Assembly: GCA_015259305.1 (NCBI GenBank)
Contig: JABZGO010000002.1
Coordinates: forward strand, 1 to 27,581
Reading direction: 5' to 3'
Length of the DNA stretch: 27,581 nt
Source: Alloprevotella tannerae
Lineage (GTDB): Bacteria > Bacteroidota > Bacteroidia > Bacteroidales > Bacteroidaceae
Of this stretch, positions 1 to 8,299 are shown piece by piece (the stretch's first letter is position 1; the number at the start of each line of letters is the position of its first letter). Both the position numbers and the translations under genes were made by a program. The notes under the pieces are model-generated. The model did not search any database, was not told where the DNA came from, and saw only the letters and a list, made by a program, of their open reading frames with translations.

Positions 1-951
1 AACCATCTCGCTGCCAATGCTGCCCGCAGACCCGGTAATCAAAACGCGTGTGCCGGCTATTTCTTGACCTACACTCCGCATATCAACCTGAATCTCATCG
101 CGCGGCAGGAGGTCTTCGATGCTGATCTCCTTGAGCGTCGCTTGGGGTATGCTTTCTGAAGAGCCGTCCCACTCGCGTGCGCCTTCAGTCATATATATAT
201 GTACGCCGGCATTGATCAAAAGATCTTGCAACTTCTCGTTGCTGCGAAACTCATCGTTGCGCAAGGGAGAGATCAGAACGGCTTTGATCTTCGAATCTTT
301 AATGATTTCCTCTAAATCACTGTCTGCTTGGTAGACGCGCTGCCCCATTAAGAAAATGTCCTTCAGTGTGGGATCGTGAGAAATAAAACCTTTGAGGCGA
401 AAGCGCCGAGGCTTCTCGTTGTTTATATTTTTCGCCAAACCTATACCGCCATTCTTAACACCATAAATCAAAGCGGCGGCGGCGCCATCACTATCAAACG
501 TCGTATCATAAAGCATCTTGACCACCACGCGGAAAGCCCACAACAGGACTGTTTCGGCAATGTAGATGGCTAAGATATGGCGCGTATGAAGTGGCAAGAA
601 CCATGTATTACCTTCCCAAAAGAGGATCGGATAATGTAAAATCAACACACAGCCACAAGCCAAAGCCATAGCGTAGCCCACACGCTGTAAATCAATAAAA
701 GAGGAATAGCGAATTACACCTGAATAGGTATGGAAAACGCGAAATCCCAAGACATTGAACACCATATAAAGAAGCAACGTGTATGTCAGTGGGACGAAAT
801 GGATCATCGTATTGTAACCTCTGAAGAAGAGGAAGAACACAAAAATCCCGGAAAGATAGCAAATCAGACAATCAATGAAGAGTACACACCAATAAGGCAG
901 CGAATCGCGCCTAAAATACCAATTGATGAGTTTGTTGAAGAAGTTTTTCAT
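1..951 (-). CDS. PglF/CapD-like nucleotide-sugar 4,6-dehydratase, N-terminal half (cut by window edge)
   Basis: The reading frame is open from its start to the window edge, so about 317 residues of a protein that usually has 600-650 are present. Seen: a hydrophobic N-terminal part with several membrane segments (for example CVLFIDCLICYLSGIFVFFL and ACGCVLILHYPILFW), then a soluble region like the CoA_binding_3 domain of this family, and at the very end the Rossmann motif LITGSAGSIGSEM. This order is that of the membrane-bound FlaA1/CapD/PglF/WbpM family, which converts UDP-GlcNAc to a 4-keto-6-deoxy sugar. The catalytic part lies outside the window, so inverting or retaining chemistry cannot be judged. 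I chose ATG at 951 (protein MKNFFNKLINWYF); ATG at 960 in the same frame would add three residues. It follows the aminotransferase gene after 25 bp and is the last visible gene of the PglC / ATP-grasp / aminotransferase module. Confidence 0.88.
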   Translation of the reverse strand, partial: MKNFFNKLINWYFRRDSLPYWCVLFIDCLICYLSGIFVFFLFFRGYNTMIHFVPLTYTLLLYMVFNVLGFRVFHTYSGVIRYSSFIDLQRVGYAMALACGCVLILHYPILFWEGNTWFLPLHTRHILAIYIAETVLLWAFRVVVKMLYDTTFDSDGAAAALIYGVKNGGIGLAKNINNEKPRRFRLKGFISHDPTLKDIFLMGQRVYQADSDLEEIIKDSKIKAVLISPLRNDEFRSNEKLQDLLINAGVHIYMTEGAREWDGSSESIPQATLKEISIEDLLPRDEIQVDMRSVGQEIAGTRVLITGSAGSIGSEMV

Positions 952-976
952 AACCTCCATTATAATTAGAAGATGC

Positions 977-2323
977 TTAACCTAATGCTGCTTTTATCTC
1001 CTTCACGATTCTTTCGACCTCACTTTCGCTCACGCAAGGGCCTGACGGCAGGCAGAGACCGCGACTAAAGAGATCCTCACTCACGCCATTAACATAGGCG
1101 GGACTAGCTTGGTAAACGGGCTGCTTATGCATAGGCTTCCAGAGTGGGCGACTTTCTATGCCTACCTTATCCAAAGCTATGCGCAAGGCTTCAACGTTAG
1201 TTGCCGGCTCGCAATCGGTATGGATCTGCCCCGTGGCGTGCACCACACCTGCAGCGCCACCGACAGCTCCTTCAACTGCCTGCGTGTAAGTTTGCGCTTG
1301 ACCTTTGATTTTCAACTCAGGCGATAAGAGAATCGTATTCAGCCAAAAGTTTGAATCACATTCTCCATCAGGATTTCCGTGGAAAGTTATACCATCAATC
1401 TTACTAAATGCCGCTTCATACAAGCGAGCCACGCGGCGATGGTGAGCAATATGTTCGTCGAGCACCGTCATTTGTCCGCGACCTATACCGGCGCAAACGT
1501 TACTCAAGCGATAGTTGTAACCAATCTCTTCGTGCTGATAGTAAGGAAAAGCCTCGCGAGCCTGAGTAGCATAAAACATAATGCGCTGCTTCATAGCATC
1601 GTCAGAGCAAATAAGTGCACCGCCGCCGGACGTGGTAATCATCTTGTTGCCATTAAAACTCAGTACGCCAAAGCGGCCAAACGTCCCGACAACCTGACCT
1701 TCATAGCGCGAGCCCAAGCCTTCGGCAGCGTCTTCCAAGACAGGAATGTCGTATTTCGCCGCCACGTCCATAATCTCTCGGATTTTGGCCGGCATACCAT
1801 AAAGATATACGACAATGATAGCTTTAGGCTTCCTGCCGGTCTTCGTAATACGATCTTGTATGGCACGATCCAGCAGTTCCGGGTCCATATTCCAAGTTTC
1901 CCGCTCTGAATCAACAAAAACGGGAACAGCCCCTAAGTAAGTTACGGGATGGGAACTGGCGCAGAAAGTAAAGCTCTGACACATTACCTCATCGCCGGCT
2001 TTCACCCCCAAAGCGATTAGTGCCAAATGGATGGCTGCCGTACCGGAGCAAAGCGCCACAACGCTCTTGTCCTGCAAACCGGGTAAGCTATCAAGCCATA
2101 ATTGTTCCGGATCATCACAATGCGCCAGAATGCGCTGTGGGTAATCCTCATCATCAAAGTCTTTTTTGGCATCGACGGACTTCACGAAACGTGCCAACTC
2201 ATCTTCGAAAGCATTGACATTGGGGCCCAAAGGCACCACCCAATTGGTATCAAATGCTTCTTGAATGTACTTCATCTCATTGCCGCTCATATGAGCTAAG
2301 CATAAATACGTACGGTTTGCCAT
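977..2323 (-). CDS. PglE-like DegT/DnrJ/EryC1 aminotransferase of sugar nucleotides
   Basis: PLP-dependent aminotransferase, predicted to turn the 4-keto sugar made by the neighbouring dehydratase into a 4-amino sugar. Seen in the 448 residues: SGTAAIHLALIALGVKAGDE (about 93-112), the PLP-binding aspartate in LEDAAEGLGSRYEG (D198), the PLP-lysine motif LSFNGNKMITTSGGG (K227) and the C-terminal SRPLWKPMHKQPVY segment. Members usually have about 370-400 residues. The excess here sits in a charged stretch at about 48-88 before the SGTAA motif and in a glycine/alanine-rich stretch at about 338-376 just before the C-terminal substrate region. Both are in frame, and the core motifs are intact. It lies 16 bp after the ATP-grasp gene and is almost certainly in the same transcript. 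The substrate (UDP-4-keto-6-deoxy-GlcNAc or similar) is inferred from the neighbours. Confidence 0.92.
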   Translation of the reverse strand: MANRTYLCLAHMSGNEMKYIQEAFDTNWVVPLGPNVNAFEDELARFVKSVDAKKDFDDEDYPQRILAHCDDPEQLWLDSLPGLQDKSVVALCSGTAAIHLALIALGVKAGDEVMCQSFTFCASSHPVTYLGAVPVFVDSERETWNMDPELLDRAIQDRITKTGRKPKAIIVVYLYGMPAKIREIMDVAAKYDIPVLEDAAEGLGSRYEGQVVGTFGRFGVLSFNGNKMITTSGGGALICSDDAMKQRIMFYATQAREAFPYYQHEEIGYNYRLSNVCAGIGRGQMTVLDEHIAHHRRVARLYEAAFSKIDGITFHGNPDGECDSNFWLNTILLSPELKIKGQAQTYTQAVEGAVGGAAGVVHATGQIHTDCEPATNVEALRIALDKVGIESRPLWKPMHKQPVYQASPAYVNGVSEDLFSRGLCLPSGPCVSESEVERIVKEIKAALG

Positions 2324-2339
2324 CCTTATCTAATCTAAT

Positions 2340-3323
2340 TTACTTTGCCAACTCGTCCTTCTTTACAATCACCACGCTGTCATACATCATCATCAAGACA
2401 TCGTCATCGTAATTGCCAAACTGCTCTTCGTTTGTTTTCCCTTCCATATTACGGTGGATCAACTTAAAGAAGTCAACTCCGGCACCATAAGCATGAAGAT
2501 AAGCACCGCCAAAACGCGGGTTAACTTCGGAAAGGTAATATTCTCCATCTTTGTACCAGAAATCCATATCAACGGGGCCGTTGAACTCAAGCACCTTGCA
2601 AATCTCCTTGATGAATGCAAACAATTTCGGGTCTTTAAAAGATATCGTCTTGTTGGCACCACCGATCTTCGTTTCGAGCTTGCGCTTTGAGAAAGCAGCT
2701 ACCGGTTGATGAGAAAAACAATCGATATAGACATCAGCATCACAATCGCCGCCATCCATAAATTCTTGTATGATATAGTCGAACTCCGCTTCTCTAAAAT
2801 AGGCCTCCAACTCTTCTCGCGTATCGCACTTATGAATCCCTACACTACCGCTACCTGTGCGCGGCTTTATAAAGACGGGAAAGCGAATTTCTCCTTTTGC
2901 ATAGCCCTCATTAAAATGTTCTAAGCTATCGTAGGTAAGCACCGTGCGAATATTGTTTTGATGGAGATACTTAAACATATCATATTTATCAAAACAATGG
3001 CGAGCTGTTTCCTTTGAAGGGGCTAATACGAGAATGCCCTCCTTCTCAAATACATCTCTATGCTTAGCTAAAATCTCTATTTCAGGATCAATCAGCGTCG
3101 TAATGGCTTTTACGTCATTGCTTTTAGCAATCTCCAATACAGTCTGAACATAATTGGGATCATCTATACGCGGCACCAAATATTGTCGGTCCGCAAGATA
3201 AAGCGCAGGGGCAATGTTTGAGTTATCTGTAGCTATGATTTGACAAGTATCTTGCAAAGATTCTTTCAGATACCTAAAGAGTTGGGCTCTGCGACCACAA
3301 CTACAAAACATGATATTGTTCAT
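2340..3323 (-). CDS. ATP-grasp ligase, PylC/CarB-like, in amino-sugar module
   Basis: An ATP-dependent carboxylate-amine/thiol ligase family protein of 327 residues. Seen: a pre-ATP-grasp domain with MFCSCGRRAQL at the N-terminus and IDPEIEILA near residue 80, as in PylC and carbamoyl-phosphate-synthase-like proteins; then the ATP-grasp fold with VFIKPRTGSGSVG (K153), IIQEFMDGG (about 184-192), VDMDFW (about 251-256) and the Mg-binding end SEVNPRFGGAYLHAYG (about 265-280). All key acidic and basic positions look present, so it is probably active. It lies between the phosphoglycosyl transferase and the aminotransferase, where Campylobacter-type pgl clusters would have an acetyltransferase (PglD). 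An acyl or aminoacyl transfer to an amino sugar is a reasonable guess from position, but the sequence does not show the substrate. No promoter of the TAnnTTTG type is visible in the 177 bp upstream. Confidence 0.85.
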   Translation of the reverse strand: MNNIMFCSCGRRAQLFRYLKESLQDTCQIIATDNSNIAPALYLADRQYLVPRIDDPNYVQTVLEIAKSNDVKAITTLIDPEIEILAKHRDVFEKEGILVLAPSKETARHCFDKYDMFKYLHQNNIRTVLTYDSLEHFNEGYAKGEIRFPVFIKPRTGSGSVGIHKCDTREELEAYFREAEFDYIIQEFMDGGDCDADVYIDCFSHQPVAAFSKRKLETKIGGANKTISFKDPKLFAFIKEICKVLEFNGPVDMDFWYKDGEYYLSEVNPRFGGAYLHAYGAGVDFFKLIHRNMEGKTNEEQFGNYDDDVLMMMYDSVVIVKKDELAK

Positions 3324-3500
3324 ATTCCCAAAAAATTATGCTGTTTATACTATGCTCTTTTTCCCTTTCAGGCGAGCAAGTCAAATATTGCAGGGGTGAC
3401 GCTGCAATGTCTTATTATTTTAATACTATATATAAGTGTCTTTCTTTTCAGAAGATATTCTCTTTGCTATTGCTCAAAAGCAACAGCAGCTGATCTGACC

Positions 3501-4109
3501 TTAGTTAGTCCCATCAAAATCCTCCACAGTAGCCTGTCCTTCCTGCGAAATTCCCTCGCGTTTGAGGACAGATTTTATTGTATAATAAATGACCTTCAAG
3601 TCTGTCATTAACGAGAGATGGTCTACGTACCACACATCGTAGGCAAACTTTTGCTTCCAACTGATGGCGTTGCGACCATGGCATTGTGCCCAGCCCGATA
3701 TTCCGGGACGCACCTCGTGGCGGCGGGCCTGCTCCGACGAATAGAGGGGAAGGTATGAAACGAGCAAGGGACGCGGGCCGATAAGCGACATATCGCCTTT
3801 TAGGACATTGATCAACTGGGGTAACTCGTCAATGGAAGTAGAGCGAACGAAACGGCCTACGCGTGTCAAACGTTGTTCATCGGGGAGCAATTCGCCATTT
3901 ACATCACGCTCATCGCTCATGGTCTTAAACTTAATTACGCGAAAAATCTTCGCATGTCTGCCCGGGCGCTCTTGTAAGAAAAAAGCACCACCGCCCTTGT
4001 TTGCAAAATGTAGCCAAAGGGTCACGATCAGCAAAAGCGGCGCAAGACAAATCAAGGCCACCAATGCTATAATAAAATCGAAGCAACGTTTAAAAAAATG
4101 TTTGTACAT
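3501..4109 (-). CDS. PglC-like monotopic phosphoglycosyl transferase (initiating sugar-phosphate transferase)
   Basis: Transfers a sugar-1-phosphate from a UDP-sugar to undecaprenyl phosphate, the first membrane step of glycan assembly. The 202-residue length is that of the small single-domain PglC type, not of the long WcaJ/WbaP type with extra membrane helices. Seen: one re-entrant hydrophobic helix at about 9-33, FRVIKFKTM (about 56-64), the catalytic Asp-Glu dyad in STSIDELPQLINVLKGDMSL (D94, E95), GPRPLLVSYL (about 111-120), and VRPGISGWAQCHGRN. All conserved residues are present. It sits between two groups of genes, 391 bases before the ATP-grasp start codon and 509 bp after the GT4 gene, and has a 21-bp tandem array upstream (4281-4382). 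With the ATP-grasp, PglE-like and PglF-like genes it forms a plausible initiating-sugar module. Confidence 0.93.
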   Translation of the reverse strand: MYKHFFKRCFDFIIALVALICLAPLLLIVTLWLHFANKGGGAFFLQERPGRHAKIFRVIKFKTMSDERDVNGELLPDEQRLTRVGRFVRSTSIDELPQLINVLKGDMSLIGPRPLLVSYLPLYSSEQARRHEVRPGISGWAQCHGRNAISWKQKFAYDVWYVDHLSLMTDLKVIYYTIKSVLKREGISQEGQATVEDFDGTN

Positions 4110-4618
4110 ACATAATGGTTGATAAAGCTGAAGGTCGTTTGCAAATCGTATGCAAGCCGTTAAAGTCCGGCGAGGCTTAGAAACAGAACTTATATGTTTC
4201 TACTATTGAAACCAAAATAATAGCTATTTTATATAGCGAAAAAGCGTATTCTGCGCTGATATTTGAATGCGGCGCACTGTATCTTGTTTCGTTTGCCGGC
4301 AGCAAACTATCGTTTGGTAGGAGCAAACCATCGTTTGCTCGAGGAAAGCCATCGTTTGCCGAGGCCAAACAATGAAGTGAGCAGTGCTGTGTAGCATTAT
4401 ATGCGTTGAAAGTTCTCAGAAAAGTTGTTGTCCGATCAATTGAAGCCGACTATGTGCCAATCAAATCGCGCGCATCGGAAGAAAAGATGTGATGAACAAA
4501 GTCTCGAATGGGTCGGTAATCCACAGGGTGAAGATATAGATGAGCGCGCAAGGAGTGTCAGAAATACAATGATTTAGAGAAGGATTTCTACTTACACTAC
4601 GCGAATCTATTCTTTTAT
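4110..4618. other. 509-bp intergenic region upstream of the PglC-like gene
   Basis: No convincing gene. The only open frame of note (about 4177-4368, minus) runs through the 21-bp tandem array and merely reads it as a seven-residue repeat. No exact TAnnTTTG promoter box was found on the minus strand between the array and the start at 4109. Outside the array nothing is recognisable. Confidence 0.6.
4281..4382. repeat. Array A: 21-bp degenerate tandem repeat with CAAACYATCGTTTG core
   Basis: Four full units and a part of a fifth follow each other every 21 bp: starts at 4281, 4302, 4323, 4344 and 4365. The best units contain GCAAACTATCGTTTG and GCAAACCATCGTTTG, near-palindromic, followed by six variable bases. 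The first unit keeps only the right half (TTCGTTTGCCGGCA) and the last only the left half (CCAAACAATG). The same core and period recur at array B (14235-14334). Confidence 0.85.
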
Positions 4619-5773
4619 CTATAGGCGATCATATTCCTCGCGCAATGCTTCCCAGACGGCATGTTGCTCGTAGCGAGAGAGAATCATCGGACGCGCATTG
4701 CGTGCTAAATCGCAGACCAAGGGTCGATCTTGCAGGAAACGCAGCATAGCTTCGTAGAGGGCGGCCTCATCGCGCGGCGGCATCAACAGTCCGTTGCGGC
4801 CGGCCTCAACGATTTCGTTGCAACCCAAAATGTCGGTAACGATAGCAGGAAGTTGCATCGCGCCGGCCTGCATCACGACATTGGGAAAGCCTTCGCGATA
4901 ACTCGGAAAGGCCAAGGCATCGGCCGCCAACAAATAGGGGCGAACGTCTTGTTGATAACCCACATAACAAACTGCGGGTGATTCTTTCAAAAAGGCTTCA
5001 TTCTCGGGTTGTAAGGGATCTAATTCGCTTTCGAAGCAGCCAACCAAAATCAGCTTGCAGTCGGACCGCTCCTGTTCTAAGCGCCTCATAGTAGCAGCCA
5101 ATTCGTTCATCCCTTTATCGCCCACGATTCGTCCGATAAAGATGAATGCAAAATCTTCGGGGCGAAGTCCGAGCGAATTGCGAATACGAGCGCGAGCATC
5201 AGCTCCCTGCGTCGCTTCAACAGCTGCGGGAGAAAAATGCTTCGTATCAATACCGTTAATATTGCCGTTGAGCACGACGCGCATCGGTTTGCGCGTAATG
5301 CGGTCGGCATAGAGCGTTCGTTTCACGCCCTCGCCTTCCGGAATCACCTTCGTGGCAAATGCGCAACTCAAACGCTCCATTGTCATCAGAATTTTGCGAA
5401 AGAGTCCGCTTGCACCTTGATACCGCAGACCGGTGACGGTATAAAGGCGATGCGGGACGCGCGCCAACCAGCCGGCAATCATCGCGAGCAAACTACCCTT
5501 GGGCGTATTGCTGTGGATAATAAGAGGTCGCTCGCGGCGAAACGTCCGATAGAGCTGCCAAAGGCATTTCAAGTCAGGCAGCAGAGCGATCTCACGATGC
5601 ATCGGCACTTCGATCGTGCGCACACCTTCACGCTCGCCGACGCTATGCAAACAGCCCGTATCGTTGGACAAGGCCACGACATCGTAATACTGATTCATAT
5701 AGCGCAGTTGCCCTTTCAGAAGGCCGTCAAGACTGATGTCGGCGGTCGTAATGCGGATGAGCTTTTTTTTCAT
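4619..5773 (-). CDS. GT4-family glycosyltransferase (PglA-like architecture)
   Basis: A GT-B fold transferase of 384 residues, predicted to add a sugar to the undecaprenyl-linked intermediate on the cytoplasmic face. Seen: HSNTPKGSLLAMIAGWLARV (about 87-106) and YTVTGLRYQG in the N-terminal domain, FIFIGRIVGDKGMNEL (about 210-225) at the start of the C-terminal domain, and the nucleotide-sugar motif SYREGFPNVVMQAGAMQLPA. In that motif the second glutamate of the usual E-x7-E is a glutamine (Q302). The type resembles Campylobacter PglA and its Bacteroidetes homologues, which act on a bacillosamine-like first sugar; that would fit the downstream module. It starts 3 bp after the previous GT4 gene, so the two are co-transcribed. 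By eye it is more G+C-rich than the genes from 7.1 to 17.6 kb. Confidence 0.88.
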   Translation of the reverse strand: MKKKLIRITTADISLDGLLKGQLRYMNQYYDVVALSNDTGCLHSVGEREGVRTIEVPMHREIALLPDLKCLWQLYRTFRRERPLIIHSNTPKGSLLAMIAGWLARVPHRLYTVTGLRYQGASGLFRKILMTMERLSCAFATKVIPEGEGVKRTLYADRITRKPMRVVLNGNINGIDTKHFSPAAVEATQGADARARIRNSLGLRPEDFAFIFIGRIVGDKGMNELAATMRRLEQERSDCKLILVGCFESELDPLQPENEAFLKESPAVCYVGYQQDVRPYLLAADALAFPSYREGFPNVVMQAGAMQLPAIVTDILGCNEIVEAGRNGLLMPPRDEAALYEAMLRFLQDRPLVCDLARNARPMILSRYEQHAVWEALREEYDRL

Positions 5774-5776
5774 ACG

Positions 5777-6886
5777 CTACTTATTGCTCAAAATCTTGTG
5801 ATAGACTGCTTCATATCCGACAACCATCTTACTGATATCAAATTGACGTGCACGTTGGAGGCAACGCTCGGCCGTCGTTTTATAGTAATCAGCATCCTGC
5901 TGCAAGCGCTCAATGGTCTCGGCCAAGGCCTTGTCGTCTTCGTGGGGGAAAAGTAGGCCGAAGCCTTTGGTCACTTCGCGTAAACCATTGACATCACTAG
6001 CAATAAACGGTTTTCCTGCCGACATTCCTTCGACATTGGAAAGCGAAAGTCCCTCCCAGTGGGAGGACATACAGATGATGTCCGCCGCTTTCAAAACATT
6101 GGGGATGTCTGTGCGCAAGCCTAGGAAGCGTACACGGTCGGCCAGTTGCAGAGATTCGACTAAAGCCTCCACTTCCGCTTGGCGATCGCCTATACCGGCC
6201 AGCCATACTTCATAGGCTTCGCGATCCAAACGACTCAAAGCGCGTATTAAGGTATCTTGATCTTTGGCATCTCTAAAGCCGGCCACCATCAAGAAAGCCG
6301 TGCGCCCACCTTTCAAACGCAGGAGTTCGGGATCGGGAGCGGCATTATAAATGGCTTCTACATCCACTCCGTTGTTGATCGTCGTAATATTTTTATAGCG
6401 AGCAGAATCCGGGCGCTGCCAATCGCCGCCCATATACTCGCGCAATTTCTTTTCAGCTATTTCGCTGATACAAACGACACTGTCGTAACGTCCATACATC
6501 CAACTTTCAATCGGCGCATACCATTTCCAATCGCGTTTGCGGTTGGAGGTCGTATGCTCTGTAGTACATAGTCCTACTTTCCTAAACAACTCGGCAATGG
6601 CTACGAACAACTGGGGCGAAGAGTTGTGCGTGTGGACAATATCATAGTCTTTCATCAAACGATAAAGGCGGAAGATATAGGACGGATGGTAAAAGCCTTT
6701 ACCCAACTTGTAGAGTTTGACGCCAGGATTAGTCGCCAGCAAGCGATCTATTAGGGGTGTCGACAAATCGTCAAGGATACAAACGTCGGCTTGATAACCG
6801 GCGGCCCGTAGACGAGTCACCAAGTTGACAACTAAGGTTTCCGCTCCCCCCACTCGCAGCGAGGTGATGACTTGAAGTATTTTCAT
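5777..6886 (-). CDS. GT4-family glycosyltransferase
   Basis: A 369-residue GT-B transferase. Seen: the glycine-rich N-terminal loop ITSLRVGGAETLVVNLVTRL (about 7-26), VHTHNSSPQLF (about 84-94), TTEHTTSNRKRDWKWY, INNGVDVEAIY (about 170-180), and an intact E-x7-E motif EGLSLSNVEGMSAGKPFIAS (E278 and E286). The family commonly acts on undecaprenyl-linked oligosaccharides or lipid A-type acceptors; the sugar transferred cannot be told from sequence. It ends 3 bp before the next GT4 and, like it, is richer in G+C than the upstream part of the cluster. The 253 bp upstream hold no clear promoter; a short inverted repeat CCTTTA/TAAAGG lies near 7000. Confidence 0.9.
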   Translation of the reverse strand: MKILQVITSLRVGGAETLVVNLVTRLRAAGYQADVCILDDLSTPLIDRLLATNPGVKLYKLGKGFYHPSYIFRLYRLMKDYDIVHTHNSSPQLFVAIAELFRKVGLCTTEHTTSNRKRDWKWYAPIESWMYGRYDSVVCISEIAEKKLREYMGGDWQRPDSARYKNITTINNGVDVEAIYNAAPDPELLRLKGGRTAFLMVAGFRDAKDQDTLIRALSRLDREAYEVWLAGIGDRQAEVEALVESLQLADRVRFLGLRTDIPNVLKAADIICMSSHWEGLSLSNVEGMSAGKPFIASDVNGLREVTKGFGLLFPHEDDKALAETIERLQQDADYYKTTAERCLQRARQFDISKMVVGYEAVYHKILSNK

Positions 6887-7139
6887 CCTTACTTTTTAAG
6901 AGAAACTAAACGCTTATAGCTTATCGAGGGCGAATGCACGCGATTAGCTTGCGCAGCCGCATATTGTCGAAGCCTAAAGCATCGGTTACGATATAGCCTT
7001 TATACATATTAAAGGTGTGCATACCTATGTTTAATTATATAGGATTTCATCAACGACAATCTATTCACCAGACGAAAAGCAGTTCAAAGAGTTTCGAATA
7101 TCACATAGCGTCCATCAAGGAGAGATTTTACAAACTGTT

Positions 7140-8021
7140 CTAACGACATTTTCTCAAATCATTTAAATGCATGAGAAGTCCCAGCGGCCAAGTCCAGAAC
7201 CAGCGTATAGGAAGCTTAATGGCTGGCATTTGACCTTTCACGCAGCAACGAAATCTCCAATAATTTATGGCAGATTTTACTTTTAATTTCATTGGAACAT
7301 CATAAGCCAGCATTTCCTGATAAGTCGTCATAGTTAAAATCGGACTGGCCATACGCGTTTTTATAATATTGGAAGTGATACCCCCTTGTTGATATTCTGC
7401 CCAATAAATAACTTTATTGAGAAAGCGTAAACGGTATTTCGTTCCTATGCGATTCCAAGCTAACACTTCCGGACAAAAATGTTCGCCGGGAACTTCCGGA
7501 AAAGGAAATTCTCTTAAGACATCACTTCTAAACACCTCTTTCATGTCGCCATCAATAGGATGATTAAATCTAACTTCAACATGATTCCCATCCATTACTT
7601 CTTGAGGAAGTCCTGTGCCTACAATTTCTCCTGTTGAAAAATCAGCATCTAATCCTCCAATACCGGCGAATGACTTATCATGGCAAATCTTCTTCCATTC
7701 TTCAGCTACAATCTCCAAGGCATTATCCGGCAAGACATCGTCACTATCTACAATAAAGAACAATTCTCCTAATGCCTCTTTCGCGCCCAAATTATGCGCC
7801 GTATGTTTCCCTCCGTTCTCTTTATAAAAATAACGAATGGAAAAACCTACTTCCTCCGATTTACGGATAAGCTCATCTACTATTGCCGCCGTATGATCTG
7901 TAGAGCCATCGTCTACAATGATCCATTCAAAGTCCTTAAACGTCTGCTGCGTAAGACTATCGTAGACTCGAGGCAGCAAACCGGCGCGATTGTAAGTAGG
8001 AGTAAAAACAGTAAACAGCAT
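7140..8021 (-). CDS. GT2-family glycosyltransferase
   Basis: A GT-A fold transferase of 293 residues. Seen: VFTPTYNRAGLLPRVYDSL (about 5-23), IIVDDGSTDHT (about 34-44), NGGKHTAHNLG (about 69-79) and the metal-binding acidic motif FIVDSDDVLPDNA (DSDD at 92-95). The later part (about 170-220) is characteristic of a Bacteroidetes GT2 group found in capsule and O-antigen loci. Donor and acceptor are unknown. It has its own upstream region with two candidate -7 promoter boxes and tandem array E, so it may start a transcript of its own within the cluster, continuing at least to the two GT4 genes. Confidence 0.9.
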   Translation of the reverse strand: MLFTVFTPTYNRAGLLPRVYDSLTQQTFKDFEWIIVDDGSTDHTAAIVDELIRKSEEVGFSIRYFYKENGGKHTAHNLGAKEALGELFFIVDSDDVLPDNALEIVAEEWKKICHDKSFAGIGGLDADFSTGEIVGTGLPQEVMDGNHVEVRFNHPIDGDMKEVFRSDVLREFPFPEVPGEHFCPEVLAWNRIGTKYRLRFLNKVIYWAEYQQGGITSNIIKTRMASPILTMTTYQEMLAYDVPMKLKVKSAINYWRFRCCVKGQMPAIKLPIRWFWTWPLGLLMHLNDLRKCR

Positions 8022-8146
8022 TTCTTAATTAACGTGAGTGCGATATAAGAAAAGTCCTCTAAAAGTTGTGGGAGCAAACAGTTTTCCGAAACTTTATGAT
8101 TGTATATAACGCAGGTAGAAAATATGACTCATTCCTATGACTGCTA

Positions 8147-8154
8147 CAAAGTTA
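8147..8154 (-). promoter_or_regulatory. Candidate Bacteroidetes -7 box for GT2
   Basis: Minus strand reads TAACTTTG, an exact TAnnTTTG. It would start a transcript near 8140 with a leader of about 120 bases before the start codon at 8021. No TTTG is seen at the -33 position. Confidence 0.4.
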
Positions 8155-8219
8155 ATGGCGCGAGTCTGTATCTTCGATGAGTTTTGCTAATGTTTGACAT
8201 CAAGGCTAAGCATACTTTG

Positions 8220-8227
8220 CAAATCTA
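8220..8227 (-). promoter_or_regulatory. Second candidate -7 box for GT2
   Basis: Minus strand reads TAGATTTG, an exact TAnnTTTG, about 70 bp beyond the first candidate and about 70 bp from array E. A TTG lies 15 bp upstream, which is closer than the usual 19-21. Confidence 0.35.
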
Positions 8228-8299
8228 CGGTAAAAGACATCGCAATCGGTCCTTCCATCATCAGAGCGTGAGCGCTAAAACTTTCTCTGAATAAGCCAA

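Noticed and set aside
1379..1909. Long plus-strand frame opposite the aminotransferase
   Set aside because: It lies fully within a gene with intact catalytic motifs on the other strand; a shadow of that coding sequence. The same holds for 13171-13836, 20453-21199, 24788-25474 and 25574-26377.
3390..3420. ATTGCAG/CTGCAAT hairpin after the PglC-like gene as a terminator
   Set aside because: On the minus strand no T tract follows, and the downstream ATP-grasp gene appears to need the same transcript.
4177..4368. Minus-strand frame reading the repeat as a seven-residue motif
   Set aside because: The period of 21 makes any frame open and repetitive. The rest of the frame has no likeness to a protein, and no start signal is present.
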